Source of the DNA: Corynebacterium accolens
Lineage (GTDB): Bacteria > Actinomycetota > Actinomycetes > Mycobacteriales > Mycobacteriaceae
Length of the DNA: 12,464 nt
Direction of reading: 5' to 3'
Assembly (NCBI RefSeq): GCF_030515985.1
Contig: NZ_CP100376.1
Span: 658,074-670,537 of the forward strand
Both the position numbers and the translations under genes were made by a program. Below are positions 1-7,021 of this stretch, in pieces. Positions within the stretch are counted from its first letter, which is position 1; each line of letters starts with the position of its first letter. A model generated the notes under the pieces. That model searched no databases, had not been told where the DNA came from, and worked only from the letters and a program-made list of their open reading frames with translations.

Positions 1-1259
1 GCGGGCTCGGCATGGAGCAAACGCAGGCCACCGCGCTCGTCGGCGCCTACGGCAGCCTGCTCTATCTTTTCACGTTTGTGGGCGGCTGGGTCAGCGACCG
101 CCTCTTGGGCGCCGAGCGCACCTTGCTTACCGGCGCTGGGCTGTTGGTGTGCGGACACTTTGCCCTTTCGTTTATCCCCGGCACCGCTGGGCTCATCATC
201 GGGCTCTTGCCGCTCGCGCTTGGCTCGGGGCTGCTCAAGACCGCCGCGATAACGATTCTGGGCGCCGCCTTCCCCGCCGAGGCCGGCGCGCGCGACGGGG
301 CCTTTCAGATTTTCTACCTCGGCATCAATGTCGGCGCGCTTTTTGGCCCCATGTTGACAGGCTGGCTAGCCGAGGAATACGGCTACCACGCCGGATTCTT
401 CGCCGCAGCGGTGCTCATGTGCTGCGGGTGTGCCACCTACGGCGCGCTGCGGAAAAAGATAGATGTGCCATCGCGCCCGCCTCACCCCACCCAGGCCCCA
501 GGCAAGGCGGGGCTGGTCGCGCTGGCGGCGCTCCTAGCCGGCGTGCTGCTCATTATCACCGTTTCTCCAGCAACGCTGACGGTGCTGCTTCTTATCGCCA
601 CGGTGGCGGCCGCGGCGGGGCTTTTTGCCAGCATGCTGCGATCCCCGCAGATTAGCGCAGACGAGCGACGCCGCATCCTGGATTTTATTCCGCTTTTCGC
701 TTGCTCAACGGCCTACTGGACCCTGCAACCGCAAATCTACGGAGTCCTCGCGGTCTACTCGGATCAGCGCCTCAACCGATCCATCGGGGGATTCGAAATC
801 CCGCCGGCGTGGACGCAATCGCTCAACCCGCTATTCATCCTCCTGCTCTCGCTACCCTTGGCCGCGGGCATGACGCGCTGGGCCAACTCGCGGCGCGCGC
901 TCATGGGTTGCGGCATCATCTTCGCCGGCGCAGGCATGTTCCTCCTACTGCCCTTTGTGGGAGGCGGGGAAAATTCCACGCCGTTCCTGGTGCTAGCGGG
1001 CACCATCTTGTTCATGTCGCTCGGCGAGCTCTTCATCGGCCCGGTGGGCATGGCCGCATCCGCCGCCCACGCCCCGCGGGCATATGCCACCCGCTTTTCC
1101 GCGCTGTACTTCCTCACCATGGCCATCGGCACCTCGCTGGCTGGTTCGATGTCGCAGCTGTACGACCCTACCTCGGCATCTGCCGAAACGACCTACCTCA
1201 TCATCATAGGCGGCGTCCCCGTCCTCCTGGGGCTGGTCCTCCTCCTGCGGCGCAGGTAG
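1..1259 (+). CDS. POT-family proton-dependent oligopeptide transporter, 5'-truncated
   Basis: Probable di-/tripeptide:H+ symporter of the POT/PTR2 family (major facilitator fold) in the cytoplasmic membrane. The visible 415+ residues are a series of hydrophobic helices. They include the family signature FYLGINVGALFGP near residue 105 counted from the first visible Met, followed by a charged loop and the next helix. The reading frame is open to the left edge: codons Gly-Leu-Gly precede that Met, as in full-length relatives (GLGMxQxxATxLVGAYG), and there is no ribosome-binding site. The true start is therefore outside the window, and roughly the first helix or two, with the ExxER motif, are missing. 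The gene ends with TAG only 4 bp from the convergent SPFH gene. Substrate is inferred from family only. Confidence 0.85.
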   Translation, partial: GLGMEQTQATALVGAYGSLLYLFTFVGGWVSDRLLGAERTLLTGAGLLVCGHFALSFIPGTAGLIIGLLPLALGSGLLKTAAITILGAAFPAEAGARDGAFQIFYLGINVGALFGPMLTGWLAEEYGYHAGFFAAAVLMCCGCATYGALRKKIDVPSRPPHPTQAPGKAGLVALAALLAGVLLIITVSPATLTVLLLIATVAAAAGLFASMLRSPQISADERRRILDFIPLFACSTAYWTLQPQIYGVLAVYSDQRLNRSIGGFEIPPAWTQSLNPLFILLLSLPLAAGMTRWANSRRALMGCGIIFAGAGMFLLLPFVGGGENSTPFLVLAGTILFMSLGELFIGPVGMAASAAHAPRAYATRFSALYFLTMAIGTSLAGSMSQLYDPTSASAETTYLIIIGGVPVLLGLVLLLRRR

Positions 1260-1263
1260 GCTC

Positions 1264-2169
1264 CTATCGCCCGGCTGACTCATCCAGGGCGCGGTCCGCC
1301 ATGAGCACGTCGCGCATGCCGCTGAACAGGTCGCCCATGCCCTGCGGATTGGACGGCATGTAGAGCACGGAGGCTCGGCCGTTATTCGAGACATCGACCA
1401 TCGCGTCGAGGTACTGCGATACCAGCATGAGGACCTCGGGGGATTCCTGGACCCCGGCATCGCGCAGTAGCTCGTACTGCTGGGCGATGCCCTCTACAAT
1501 CTCCTTGCGCTGCTCGGCAACACCCCTACCCTGCAGCTTCTTTGCCTCCGCGGCACCCTCGGCTTCTTTGACCACGCGGATTTTTTCCGCCTCCGCCTGG
1601 GCGATGGCCGCCTCGCGCTCGCGCTGCGCCGCGTTAATGGAGTTCATGGACTCGCGCACGCGGGAATCCGGGCGAATATCGGTTACCAGCGTATTGACGA
1701 AGTTCCAGCCGTATTCGGCCATATTATCCCGCAGCGAGGCCGCCACGTTCTGCGCGATGGTGTCCTTGGAGGAAAAAGACTCGTCCAAGCCCATATTCGC
1801 CACCGACGAGCGCACATTATCTTGCACATAGGCCACGATCTGCTGCTCGTGGTTGGAGAGCATATAAAAGGCCTCGCGCTCGCGGCCCTCTACGACCTCG
1901 TACTGCACCGCGACCGGGATTTGGACGAAGACATTATCCTTCGTCTTGGTTTCTACCATCACGTCTAGCTGGCGCACCTGCAGCGAAATCTTATCGCGCA
2001 CGCGGTCGATCCAGGGCATCTTGAAGTGCAAGCCCGCGTGGGCGACCGTCTGGAATTTACCCAAACGCTCCAAGATGGCCGCCTCGCGGGTACGCACGAT
2101 GTAATAGCCATCAAATACGGTGGCGAGAATCAGCAAGATGATGATACCGATGATGATTAAGCTCAACAT
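1264..2169 (-). CDS. SPFH/band-7 domain membrane protein (HIR/QmcA-like)
   Basis: 301-residue membrane-anchored SPFH (stomatin/prohibitin/flotillin/HflK-C) protein. Residues about 2-19 form one hydrophobic anchor. Next comes the band-7 domain (about 22-180, with YYIVRTREAAILERLGKF and the core TKTKDNVFVQIPVAVQY). Residues about 180-235 are rich in Ala, Glu, Arg and Lys (REREAAIAQAEAEK), the coiled-coil typical of these oligomeric scaffold proteins. Relatives form ring or cage assemblies in membranes and often work with membrane proteases; the client here is unknown. The ATG is preceded by GGGAGAGGAA, a usable ribosome-binding site. The gene lies 56 bp after the alpha/beta hydrolase on the same strand with no clear terminator between, so read-through from the pfl operon is possible. 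No NfeD-type partner is visible. Confidence 0.88.
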   Translation of the reverse strand: MLSLIIIGIIILLILATVFDGYYIVRTREAAILERLGKFQTVAHAGLHFKMPWIDRVRDKISLQVRQLDVMVETKTKDNVFVQIPVAVQYEVVEGREREAFYMLSNHEQQIVAYVQDNVRSSVANMGLDESFSSKDTIAQNVAASLRDNMAEYGWNFVNTLVTDIRPDSRVRESMNSINAAQREREAAIAQAEAEKIRVVKEAEGAAEAKKLQGRGVAEQRKEIVEGIAQQYELLRDAGVQESPEVLMLVSQYLDAMVDVSNNGRASVLYMPSNPQGMGDLFSGMRDVLMADRALDESAGR

Positions 2170-2189
2170 TTCCTCTCCCTAACTACGTA

Positions 2190-2210
2190 TGTGAAATTAA
2201 TTTTCGCACA
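2190..2210. promoter_or_regulatory. AT-rich palindrome upstream of the SPFH gene
   Basis: The 56-bp gap between the hydrolase stop and the SPFH start holds the perfect 10-bp palindrome AAATTAATTT (2194-2203), flanked outside by TGTG and CACA. It is the only AT-rich patch nearby and could be a promoter or operator for the SPFH gene. No convincing -35/-10 pair could be placed, and the TGTG/CACA spacing does not fit a cAMP-receptor (GlxR) site. Confidence 0.25.
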
Positions 2211-2225
2211 GGCGGAAAGCGTTCG

Positions 2226-3464
2226 CTAGTGGTCATCGATAAGCGCAAAGAGCTTGCCCATCACCTCCGCGCCGTTCTCGCCGATGCCATTGTGCTGGTA
2301 CTCATTCGTCACCCACGGCCGCAGATCGCCCAAGTGCGCGGCGGTGGCCAAAGATTCCTCCAGGGGAACGAAGATATCGTCGAGGTAGATGGCGGCGGCG
2401 GTGGTGGGGGCATCGGCAAGCGCATAAGGCGCACTAAATTCCCGCTCCGCCAAGCCGTGCGCACCCTCCTTGAAGGCCTGCAGCGCCGGGTCCTCGTCGA
2501 ACTGCCACGGGGAAATATGCTCGCCGGTCAGCCAGGTGCCGGACTCGGCAAACTCCGGGAACTCCTCGCGCACGCGGTGCGCCGACCACTGCGTCGACGC
2601 CTGCCCGCCGCTGCCGGCATAAATGGACTCGTGGATCGCCGCATAAAGCGGCGCCTCCGCAAAGCTCACGCGCTCGCCGATGCCCCACAGGAAATCATCC
2701 CGCAGCACCTTCTCTCCCCGCACGGTGCGGAAGGGCTCTTCCAGGAGGTAAGCCAGGCCGTCGAAGCCGGTGCGCCGCCCCAGATCGGTGCCGATGGTGC
2801 GAAAACGCAGCGAGGACAGCCGCTCGCCGGTGTGCAGGCGCTCGTCGGAATTATCGAGGTGGGCGATGATTTCCTCGATGCGGCGCTGCACCCAGGGGAA
2901 CTCTCGGTAGAAGCGCTCCTGGCGGGCCTTGAGCTTGCTAAAAGTCGCGCGGTAAAGGTGATCCGCGCCCTGCAGCGTGGGGATGCCACCGGTGAAAAAC
3001 GCGTGCTTGACGGACTCAGGAGCCTGAGACAGGTACGCAGTGATGCAAAAGCCGCCGAAGGATTGGCCGAACAGGGACCAGGTCTCAAGCCCCAGGTGTT
3101 CGCGGAGGCGCTCGGCATCGCGCACGATACTGTCCTGGTGCAATAAGGCCAGGTGCTCGGCGCTGCGCTCTTCTGCGGGGCTTAGCCTATCGATGCGGTG
3201 CGAGCGCCCCGTGCCGCGCTGATCGAGGAGGATGACGCGGTAGCGCTCGAGCGCCTTGCCGATAAGCCCCGTCGGTTTCACCGGCCGCGGGGCCGGAAAA
3301 CCTGGGCCTCCCTGCAGGTACAGCAGCGCCGGCAAGTCCTCGCCGCCTGGCGGGATGATTTCGCGGGCATAGAGAGCAAAAGTCCCGCGCGGATTGTCAT
3401 AATCCCACGGGACTTCCAGGGTGTGTTCAATAATATCGTGGCCGAAGCGGCGGTAGTGAGTCAT
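2226..3464 (-). CDS. alpha/beta hydrolase, proline iminopeptidase-like (peptidase family S33)
   Basis: 412-residue cytoplasmic serine hydrolase of the alpha/beta fold; no signal peptide is seen. Visible motifs are the oxyanion loop QGGPG (51-55), DQRGTGRS (81-88), the nucleophile elbow GQSFG with Ser135, a probable acid at Asp362/Asp363 (YLDDIFVP), and His391 near the C terminus (NEYQHNG). This arrangement is that of prolyl aminopeptidases, which cut N-terminal proline from peptides, though related S33 enzymes use other amides or esters. The open frame extends 41 codons further upstream into pflA. The chosen ATG follows the pflA stop by 11 bp, matches the family N terminus and has a weak GGGTGGG upstream. 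It is the last gene of the apparent pfl operon; why a peptidase would be co-transcribed with an anaerobic pyruvate enzyme is not clear. Confidence 0.85.
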   Translation of the reverse strand: MTHYRRFGHDIIEHTLEVPWDYDNPRGTFALYAREIIPPGGEDLPALLYLQGGPGFPAPRPVKPTGLIGKALERYRVILLDQRGTGRSHRIDRLSPAEERSAEHLALLHQDSIVRDAERLREHLGLETWSLFGQSFGGFCITAYLSQAPESVKHAFFTGGIPTLQGADHLYRATFSKLKARQERFYREFPWVQRRIEEIIAHLDNSDERLHTGERLSSLRFRTIGTDLGRRTGFDGLAYLLEEPFRTVRGEKVLRDDFLWGIGERVSFAEAPLYAAIHESIYAGSGGQASTQWSAHRVREEFPEFAESGTWLTGEHISPWQFDEDPALQAFKEGAHGLAEREFSAPYALADAPTTAAAIYLDDIFVPLEESLATAAHLGDLRPWVTNEYQHNGIGENGAEVMGKLFALIDDH

Positions 3465-3475
3465 GCCCACCCAGG

Positions 3476-4345
3476 TTAGTAAACCTCCAGACCCTTCGCG
3501 TGGAAAACGTCGCGGACTTTTTCCACGTCTTCCGGCTTTGGCGGCTTGGTATCTGCCAAGTGGTAGGTCATATCGAGCCCCTCCCACTTGTCCTTACCCA
3601 TATTGTGGAAGGGCAAGACCTCGACGCGCTCCACATTGGACTTCCACCGCGCCACGATGGAGGCGACGTTTTCGACGTTCTCGGCCGAATCCGTCAGGCC
3701 CGGCACGACGACGAAGCGAATCCACACCGGCTTGCCTATCGCGTTGAGGCGGTCGCCAAAATCGAGCGTGGGCTGCAGCTGGCGCCTCGTTACGCGCTGA
3801 TAGGTTTCCTCGTCGCCCGACTTCACGTCCAGCAGGACCAGGTCGATATTGTCTAGGTCCTCATCGCGCAGGCGCGAGCCCAAGAACCCAGAGGTATCGA
3901 TTGTGGTGTGGATGCCGGCGTCGTGGACTTCCTTGAGCACACGCCGGGTAAACGCAATTTGGAAGAGGGGCTCACCACCGGAGATGGTCAGGCCGCCACC
4001 GGAAGCTTGGAAGATGGGCTTATAGCGCTTGATGCGTTTGACCACATCGTCGACCCGCTCCAAGGTGCCGGTCTTCATCTCCATGGTGTCCGGGTTATGG
4101 CAATACTGGCAGCGCAGGGGGCAGCCGGACATGAACATGGTCATGCGGGTGCCCGGGCCGTCGACGGCGGTTACCAGCTCCCAAGAGTGCACGAGGGCGA
4201 TATCGCCGGTGCGGCGCGCCTCCATTAGCTCGGGGCGGGTAATCTCATCGAGTTCGTGGTCGGTTCCCAGGCCCGCGGCAACACCGCGAACGCGCTCGCC
4301 GGATTCCGGCGACAGGGTGACCACACCAGTAATGCCATCAGCCAT
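3476..4345 (-). CDS. pflA: pyruvate formate-lyase activating enzyme (radical SAM)
   Basis: 289-residue radical S-adenosylmethionine enzyme that abstracts hydrogen from the radical glycine of pyruvate formate-lyase under anaerobic, reducing conditions. The 4Fe-4S cluster motif CPLRCQYC is complete (Cys75, Cys79, Cys82), the SAM-binding SGGEP lies at 122-126, and the VDGPGTR stretch before the cluster is typical of PflA. It is about 40 residues longer at the N terminus than the 246-residue E. coli protein. The ATG at 4345 has AGGG 9 nt upstream and sits only 2 bp after the stop of the glycyl-radical subunit gene, which suggests translational coupling. A downstream Met at residue 41 would remove most of the extension and cannot be excluded. 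Its natural substrate here must be the separate 83-residue subunit, alone or docked on the core. Confidence 0.95.
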   Translation of the reverse strand: MADGITGVVTLSPESGERVRGVAAGLGTDHELDEITRPELMEARRTGDIALVHSWELVTAVDGPGTRMTMFMSGCPLRCQYCHNPDTMEMKTGTLERVDDVVKRIKRYKPIFQASGGGLTISGGEPLFQIAFTRRVLKEVHDAGIHTTIDTSGFLGSRLRDEDLDNIDLVLLDVKSGDEETYQRVTRRQLQPTLDFGDRLNAIGKPVWIRFVVVPGLTDSAENVENVASIVARWKSNVERVEVLPFHNMGKDKWEGLDMTYHLADTKPPKPEDVEKVRDVFHAKGLEVY

Positions 4346-4347
4346 GA

Positions 4348-4599
4348 TTATGAACCCTGGTGGAAGGTGCGGGAGATGACGTCAAGCTGCTGCTCCTTGG
4401 TGAGCTTGACGAAGTTGACCGCATAGCCAGAGACGCGAACGGTGAGGTTCGGGTATTTCTCTGGGTGCTCGACGGCATCTTCCAGCGTGGACTTGTCCAG
4501 CACGTTGATATTGGCGTGGTACAGGCCAGAGTTCATCTTGTGCTCGTCGCGGCTGGCCTTCATGTCTGAAAGGCGTTCTGCAAAGGTTGGGGTTGCCAT
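4348..4599 (-). CDS. grcA: stand-alone glycyl-radical subunit of pyruvate formate-lyase (GrcA-like)
   Basis: 83-residue protein corresponding to the C-terminal glycyl-radical domain of pyruvate formate-lyase. Residues 28-83 run [28 protein letters not shown] and [13 protein letters not shown]. Gly58 in RVSGYAV is the expected radical site, equivalent to Gly734 of E. coli PflB, and 25 residues follow it as against 26 there. The first about 27 residues ([20 protein letters not shown]...) look like an added tail. E. coli GrcA/YfiD (127 residues) is a spare part for oxygen-cleaved enzyme; here the neighbouring core has no glycyl domain, so this protein is inferred to be an obligatory subunit. It starts 23 bp after the core stop, in a different frame, with AAGGAG 7 nt before the ATG, and is followed 2 bp later by pflA. 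Confidence 0.93.
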   Translation of the reverse strand: MATPTFAERLSDMKASRDEHKMNSGLYHANINVLDKSTLEDAVEHPEKYPNLTVRVSGYAVNFVKLTKEQQLDVISRTFHQGS

Positions 4600-4606
4600 G
4601 ATGGTT

Positions 4607-4612
4607 CTCCTT
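4607..4612 (-). promoter_or_regulatory. strong ribosome-binding site of the glycyl-radical subunit gene
   Basis: AAGGAG on the minus strand, 7 nt before the ATG at 4599 and inside the 23-bp gap after the core gene's stop. It shows that the small gene is translated on its own rather than being a frameshifted tail of the lyase. Confidence 0.8.
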
Positions 4613-4622
4613 GTCGTGATTC

Positions 4623-6710
4623 TTATTGTTCCATGATGAAGCCGGCATCCAGCACGCCCACCAAGTTGGTGATGCGCTCTTCTGGGGTGCGGCCCAAACC
4701 GGACGGGGTGATGGTATTGGTCAGCGAGATGCCGTCCAGGGCATCCTTGTAATCCAACTTGCCCACCGACAGCATGGAGGCAACCATGCCGTGGTTATCC
4801 GCGCCGTTTTCGGGGTTAGCGCCCGGGGAGAAGGGGGTGCCGGCCTTGTGGCCCGACGGGAAGGAGCCTGTTGCCTTGCCGTAGACCACGTTGGAGGTAA
4901 TGGTCAGCACGGACTGGGTGGGGATGGCATTGCGGTACATCGGGATGGCCTTAATTTTCTCCATCACGGTGTGCACGATGGTGGCGGCGATGTCATCAGC
5001 GCGGTCGTCGTCGTTGCCGTAGAACGGGAATTCGCCTTCGGTGATGTAATCCGTAATCAGGCCGGTCTCATCCCGGACCGGGGTGACCTTGGCGTACTTG
5101 ATGGCGGATAGCGAATCGGCGACGATGGAAAGCCCCGCGATGCCGCAGCCCATGGAGCGGATGATATTGGAATCATGCAGCGCCATTTCCACGGCCTCGT
5201 AGGCGTACTTATCGTGCGAGTAGTGGATGATGTTTAGCGCCTCGACGTAGGTGCCAACCACCCAGTCCAGCATCTCCTCGTACTTTTGCCAGACCTCGTC
5301 GAAATCCAACGGGCCATCGCCTTGAATCGGCTCGTAGCCTTCAACGACTTGCTTGCCGGAGACCTCATCCCGGCCGCCGTTCATGGCGTAGAGCAGGGCC
5401 TTGGCGGCATTGACTCGGGCGCCGAAGAACTGCATCTGCTTGCCCACTTCCATCGGGGACACGCAGCAGGCAATCGCAGCGTCATCGCCCCACTCGTCGC
5501 GAATCTGGCGATCAGACTCGTACTGGATGGAGGAGGTTTCAATGGAGATGTGCGCGCAGAATTCCTTGTAGCCTGCAGGCAGCTCCGGATCCCAGAAAAT
5601 GGTGATATTCGGCTCCGGTGATGGACCCAGGTTGATCAGGGTCTGCAGGAGGCGGAAGGAGGTCTTGGTGACCATGTGGCGGCCGTCGCTGCCGAAGCCG
5701 GCATCGGACCAGGTGGCCCAGTACGGATCGCCGGAGAAAATCTGGTCATAGTCGATGGTGCGCAGGAAGCGGACGATGCGCAGCTTCAGCACGAGCGCGT
5801 CGATGATTTCCTGTGCCTGTTCCTCGGTGATGATGCCAGCGGCCAAATCGCGCTCGAAGTAGCAGTCGAAGAATGCGGACAGGCGGCCGATGGACATGGC
5901 TGCGCCGTCCTGGGACTTGATGGAGGCGAGGTAGCCAAAGTAGGTCCACTGCACGGCCTCGTGGGCGGTGCGCGCCGGCTCGGAGATGTCAAAACCGTAG
6001 GACTCGGCCATCGCCTTGAGCTTCTTCAGGGCCTTGATCTGCTCGGAGTGCTCCTCGCGGTAGCGGGCCCAGTGCTCGGAAAAGCCGGCATCGGCAATGG
6101 CATCGCGGGCCTCAATCTTTTCCTGGATGAGATAGTCCACGCCGTACAGCGCCACGCGGCGGTAATCGCCGATGATGCGGCCGCGGCCATAGGCATCGGG
6201 CAGGCCGGTGATGATGTGTGATGAACGGGCGGCGCGGATGCGCGGGGTGTAGATATCGAAGACCGCATCATTGTGGGTCTTGCGGTAGCGGGTGAAGATC
6301 TTCTCCACCTCGGGATCAACCTCTTTGCCCGCCTCGCCGATGGCCTGCTTCACCATGCGCCAGCCGCCGAACGGCATCATGGCGCGCTTGAGCGGTGTAT
6401 CGGTTTGCAGGCCGACGATGACGTCATCGTCTTCTGAGATGTAACCGGCCGGGAAGGCATCGATATCGGTCGGGGTGTGCGTATCGACATCGTAAATGCG
6501 CTTTTCGCGCTCGACTGACAGGTAGTCCTTTTCCAGGGTGTCCCACACGCGTAGCGTCTTATCGGTGGGGCCAGCGAGGAAGCTGGAGTCGCCGTTATAA
6601 GGCGTGTAATTGCGCTGGATGAAATCGCGGACGTTGATGCCCTCGGTCCAAGGGCCGGGCGCAAAACCTTCCCACCCTTGATACTGCTGGGGCTTAGTTG
6701 CGGTAGTCAT
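4623..6710 (-). CDS. pflB: pyruvate formate-lyase catalytic core lacking the glycyl-radical domain
   Basis: 695-residue core of pyruvate formate-lyase (pyruvate + CoA to acetyl-CoA + formate), a cytoplasmic glycyl-radical enzyme. The active-site pair Cys415-Cys416 lies in AIACCVSPM, followed by [20 protein letters not shown], as in E. coli PflB (Cys418-Cys419). Other conserved stretches include [18 protein letters not shown] (168-185) and [20 protein letters not shown]. coli PflB has 760 residues; this one stops after [15 protein letters not shown], just where the glycyl-radical domain should begin, and that domain is encoded separately downstream. The ATG at 6710 has AGAAGG 5 nt upstream; an in-frame TTG 21 bp earlier is less likely. 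First gene of the operon pflB core / glycyl subunit / pflA / hydrolase. Most well-known corynebacteria, such as C. glutamicum, lack this enzyme. Confidence 0.96.
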   Translation of the reverse strand: MTTATKPQQYQGWEGFAPGPWTEGINVRDFIQRNYTPYNGDSSFLAGPTDKTLRVWDTLEKDYLSVEREKRIYDVDTHTPTDIDAFPAGYISEDDDVIVGLQTDTPLKRAMMPFGGWRMVKQAIGEAGKEVDPEVEKIFTRYRKTHNDAVFDIYTPRIRAARSSHIITGLPDAYGRGRIIGDYRRVALYGVDYLIQEKIEARDAIADAGFSEHWARYREEHSEQIKALKKLKAMAESYGFDISEPARTAHEAVQWTYFGYLASIKSQDGAAMSIGRLSAFFDCYFERDLAAGIITEEQAQEIIDALVLKLRIVRFLRTIDYDQIFSGDPYWATWSDAGFGSDGRHMVTKTSFRLLQTLINLGPSPEPNITIFWDPELPAGYKEFCAHISIETSSIQYESDRQIRDEWGDDAAIACCVSPMEVGKQMQFFGARVNAAKALLYAMNGGRDEVSGKQVVEGYEPIQGDGPLDFDEVWQKYEEMLDWVVGTYVEALNIIHYSHDKYAYEAVEMALHDSNIIRSMGCGIAGLSIVADSLSAIKYAKVTPVRDETGLITDYITEGEFPFYGNDDDRADDIAATIVHTVMEKIKAIPMYRNAIPTQSVLTITSNVVYGKATGSFPSGHKAGTPFSPGANPENGADNHGMVASMLSVGKLDYKDALDGISLTNTITPSGLGRTPEERITNLVGVLDAGFIMEQ

Positions 6711-6840
6711 AATTCCCTTCTTCTGGGTCAAATTTCCCGGGGCGCATGCCGCCTTTTTCTTCCCGCAGCATCAAGCCCCGTCACCTCTTAATTGTCGGCT
6801 CGATTCGCGAAATTAACAACCGTAAACTTCCCTTTGAGCA

Positions 6841-6855
6841 CCAGTTATAAACCGG
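6841..6855. promoter_or_regulatory. imperfect palindrome over a possible pflB -10 element
   Basis: CCAGTT-ATA-AACCGG is symmetric as CCRGTT-N3-AACYGG. On the minus strand it includes TATAAC (6844-6849), the best -10-like hexamer upstream of pflB, about 135 bp before its ATG. No good -35 lies 16-18 bp upstream. It may be an operator over an activator-dependent promoter; the protein that would bind is unknown. Confidence 0.3.
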
Positions 6856-6908
6856 TCGTCATACTTTGCTGGTTACCCGATTCATATAAACCACCCGTAC
6901 GTTTTTGT

Positions 6909-6929
6909 TCGGGGGCAATCTAGCCCCGA
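6909..6929. repeat. short GC-rich hairpin in the divergent region
   Basis: TCGGGG(G)C and GCCCCGA form a 7-bp stem with one bulged G around the short loop AATCTA. It is not followed by a T run on either strand, so it is not an intrinsic terminator; a role in the pflB leader or as an operator is possible. Confidence 0.3.
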
Positions 6930-6930
6930 T

Positions 6931-6946
6931 CGTGGCTTTGCTCACG
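6931..6946. promoter_or_regulatory. candidate GlxR/CRP-type binding site
   Basis: CGTGGCTTTGCTCACG keeps the GTG-N8-CAC core of the TGTGA-N6-TCACA consensus bound by the corynebacterial cAMP receptor GlxR, with mismatches at both ends and in the left half-site (G instead of A). It lies about 50 bp upstream of the proposed permease transcription start, a position usual for activation, and about 220 bp from the pflB ATG. Consensus similarity is the only evidence. Confidence 0.35.
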
Positions 6947-6952
6947 TACACT

Positions 6953-6982
6953 TTGGCGCCGACCTGCGTGTACCTCTACTGT
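6953..6982 (+). promoter_or_regulatory. possible promoter of the purine permease gene
   Basis: TTGGCG (6953-6958) and TACTGT (6977-6982), separated by 18 bp, are a passable -35/-10 pair for the housekeeping sigma factor. The inverted repeat GTACAC (6946-6951) / GTGTAC (6968-6973) brackets the -35 hexamer and could be an operator for a repressor. Confidence 0.35.
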
Positions 6983-7021
6983 TAAGGCGGTCAGCTTCGC
7001 TTCCGTAACAAGGAGGACTTC

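Larger units (their letters stand above)
6711..7021. other. 311-bp divergent intergenic region (pflB core / purine permease)
   Basis: No gene is seen. This region must hold the promoters of both the pfl operon (leftward) and the permease (rightward). It is more AT-rich than its neighbours between about 6780 and 6910. It contains an imperfect palindrome at 6841-6855, a hairpin at 6909-6929, a GTG-N8-CAC site at 6931-6946, and a GTACAC/GTGTAC inverted repeat at 6946-6973. A TTAATT/AATTAA pair lies at 6788-6816 with a 17-nt spacer. No canonical FNR box (TTGAT-N4-ATCAA) was found. No convincing -35 for pflB was found either, which would fit an activator-dependent promoter. Confidence 0.7.

Noticed and set aside
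1248..1260. CCTGCG/CGCAGG palindrome at the end of the POT gene as a terminator
   Set aside because: Only one base would remain as loop and no T run follows; it is ordinary Arg-Arg coding sequence.
2229..3146. 305-codon open frame on the plus strand opposite the hydrolase
   Set aside because: High-GC antisense frame without recognisable domains; the opposite strand carries a complete catalytic triad protein.
3465..3587. 41-residue N-terminal extension of the alpha/beta hydrolase
   Set aside because: It lies wholly over the end of pflA and is basic, low-complexity sequence without family similarity; the ATG at 3464 fits the family.
4597..4625. The core/small-subunit break read as a frameshift or assembly error in one pflB gene
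   Set aside because: The gap has an in-frame stop, a canonical ribosome-binding site at ideal spacing, and new N- and C-terminal residues on both sides. One or two base changes would not restore a normal linker.
6711..6731. TTG start for pflB at 6731, giving 702 residues
   Set aside because: The ATG at 6710 has AGAAGG at 5 nt and gives the expected N terminus ([16 protein letters not shown]).
6711..7021. FNR box for anaerobic control of pflB
   Set aside because: No TTGAT-N4-ATCAA or close variant was found on reading both strands.
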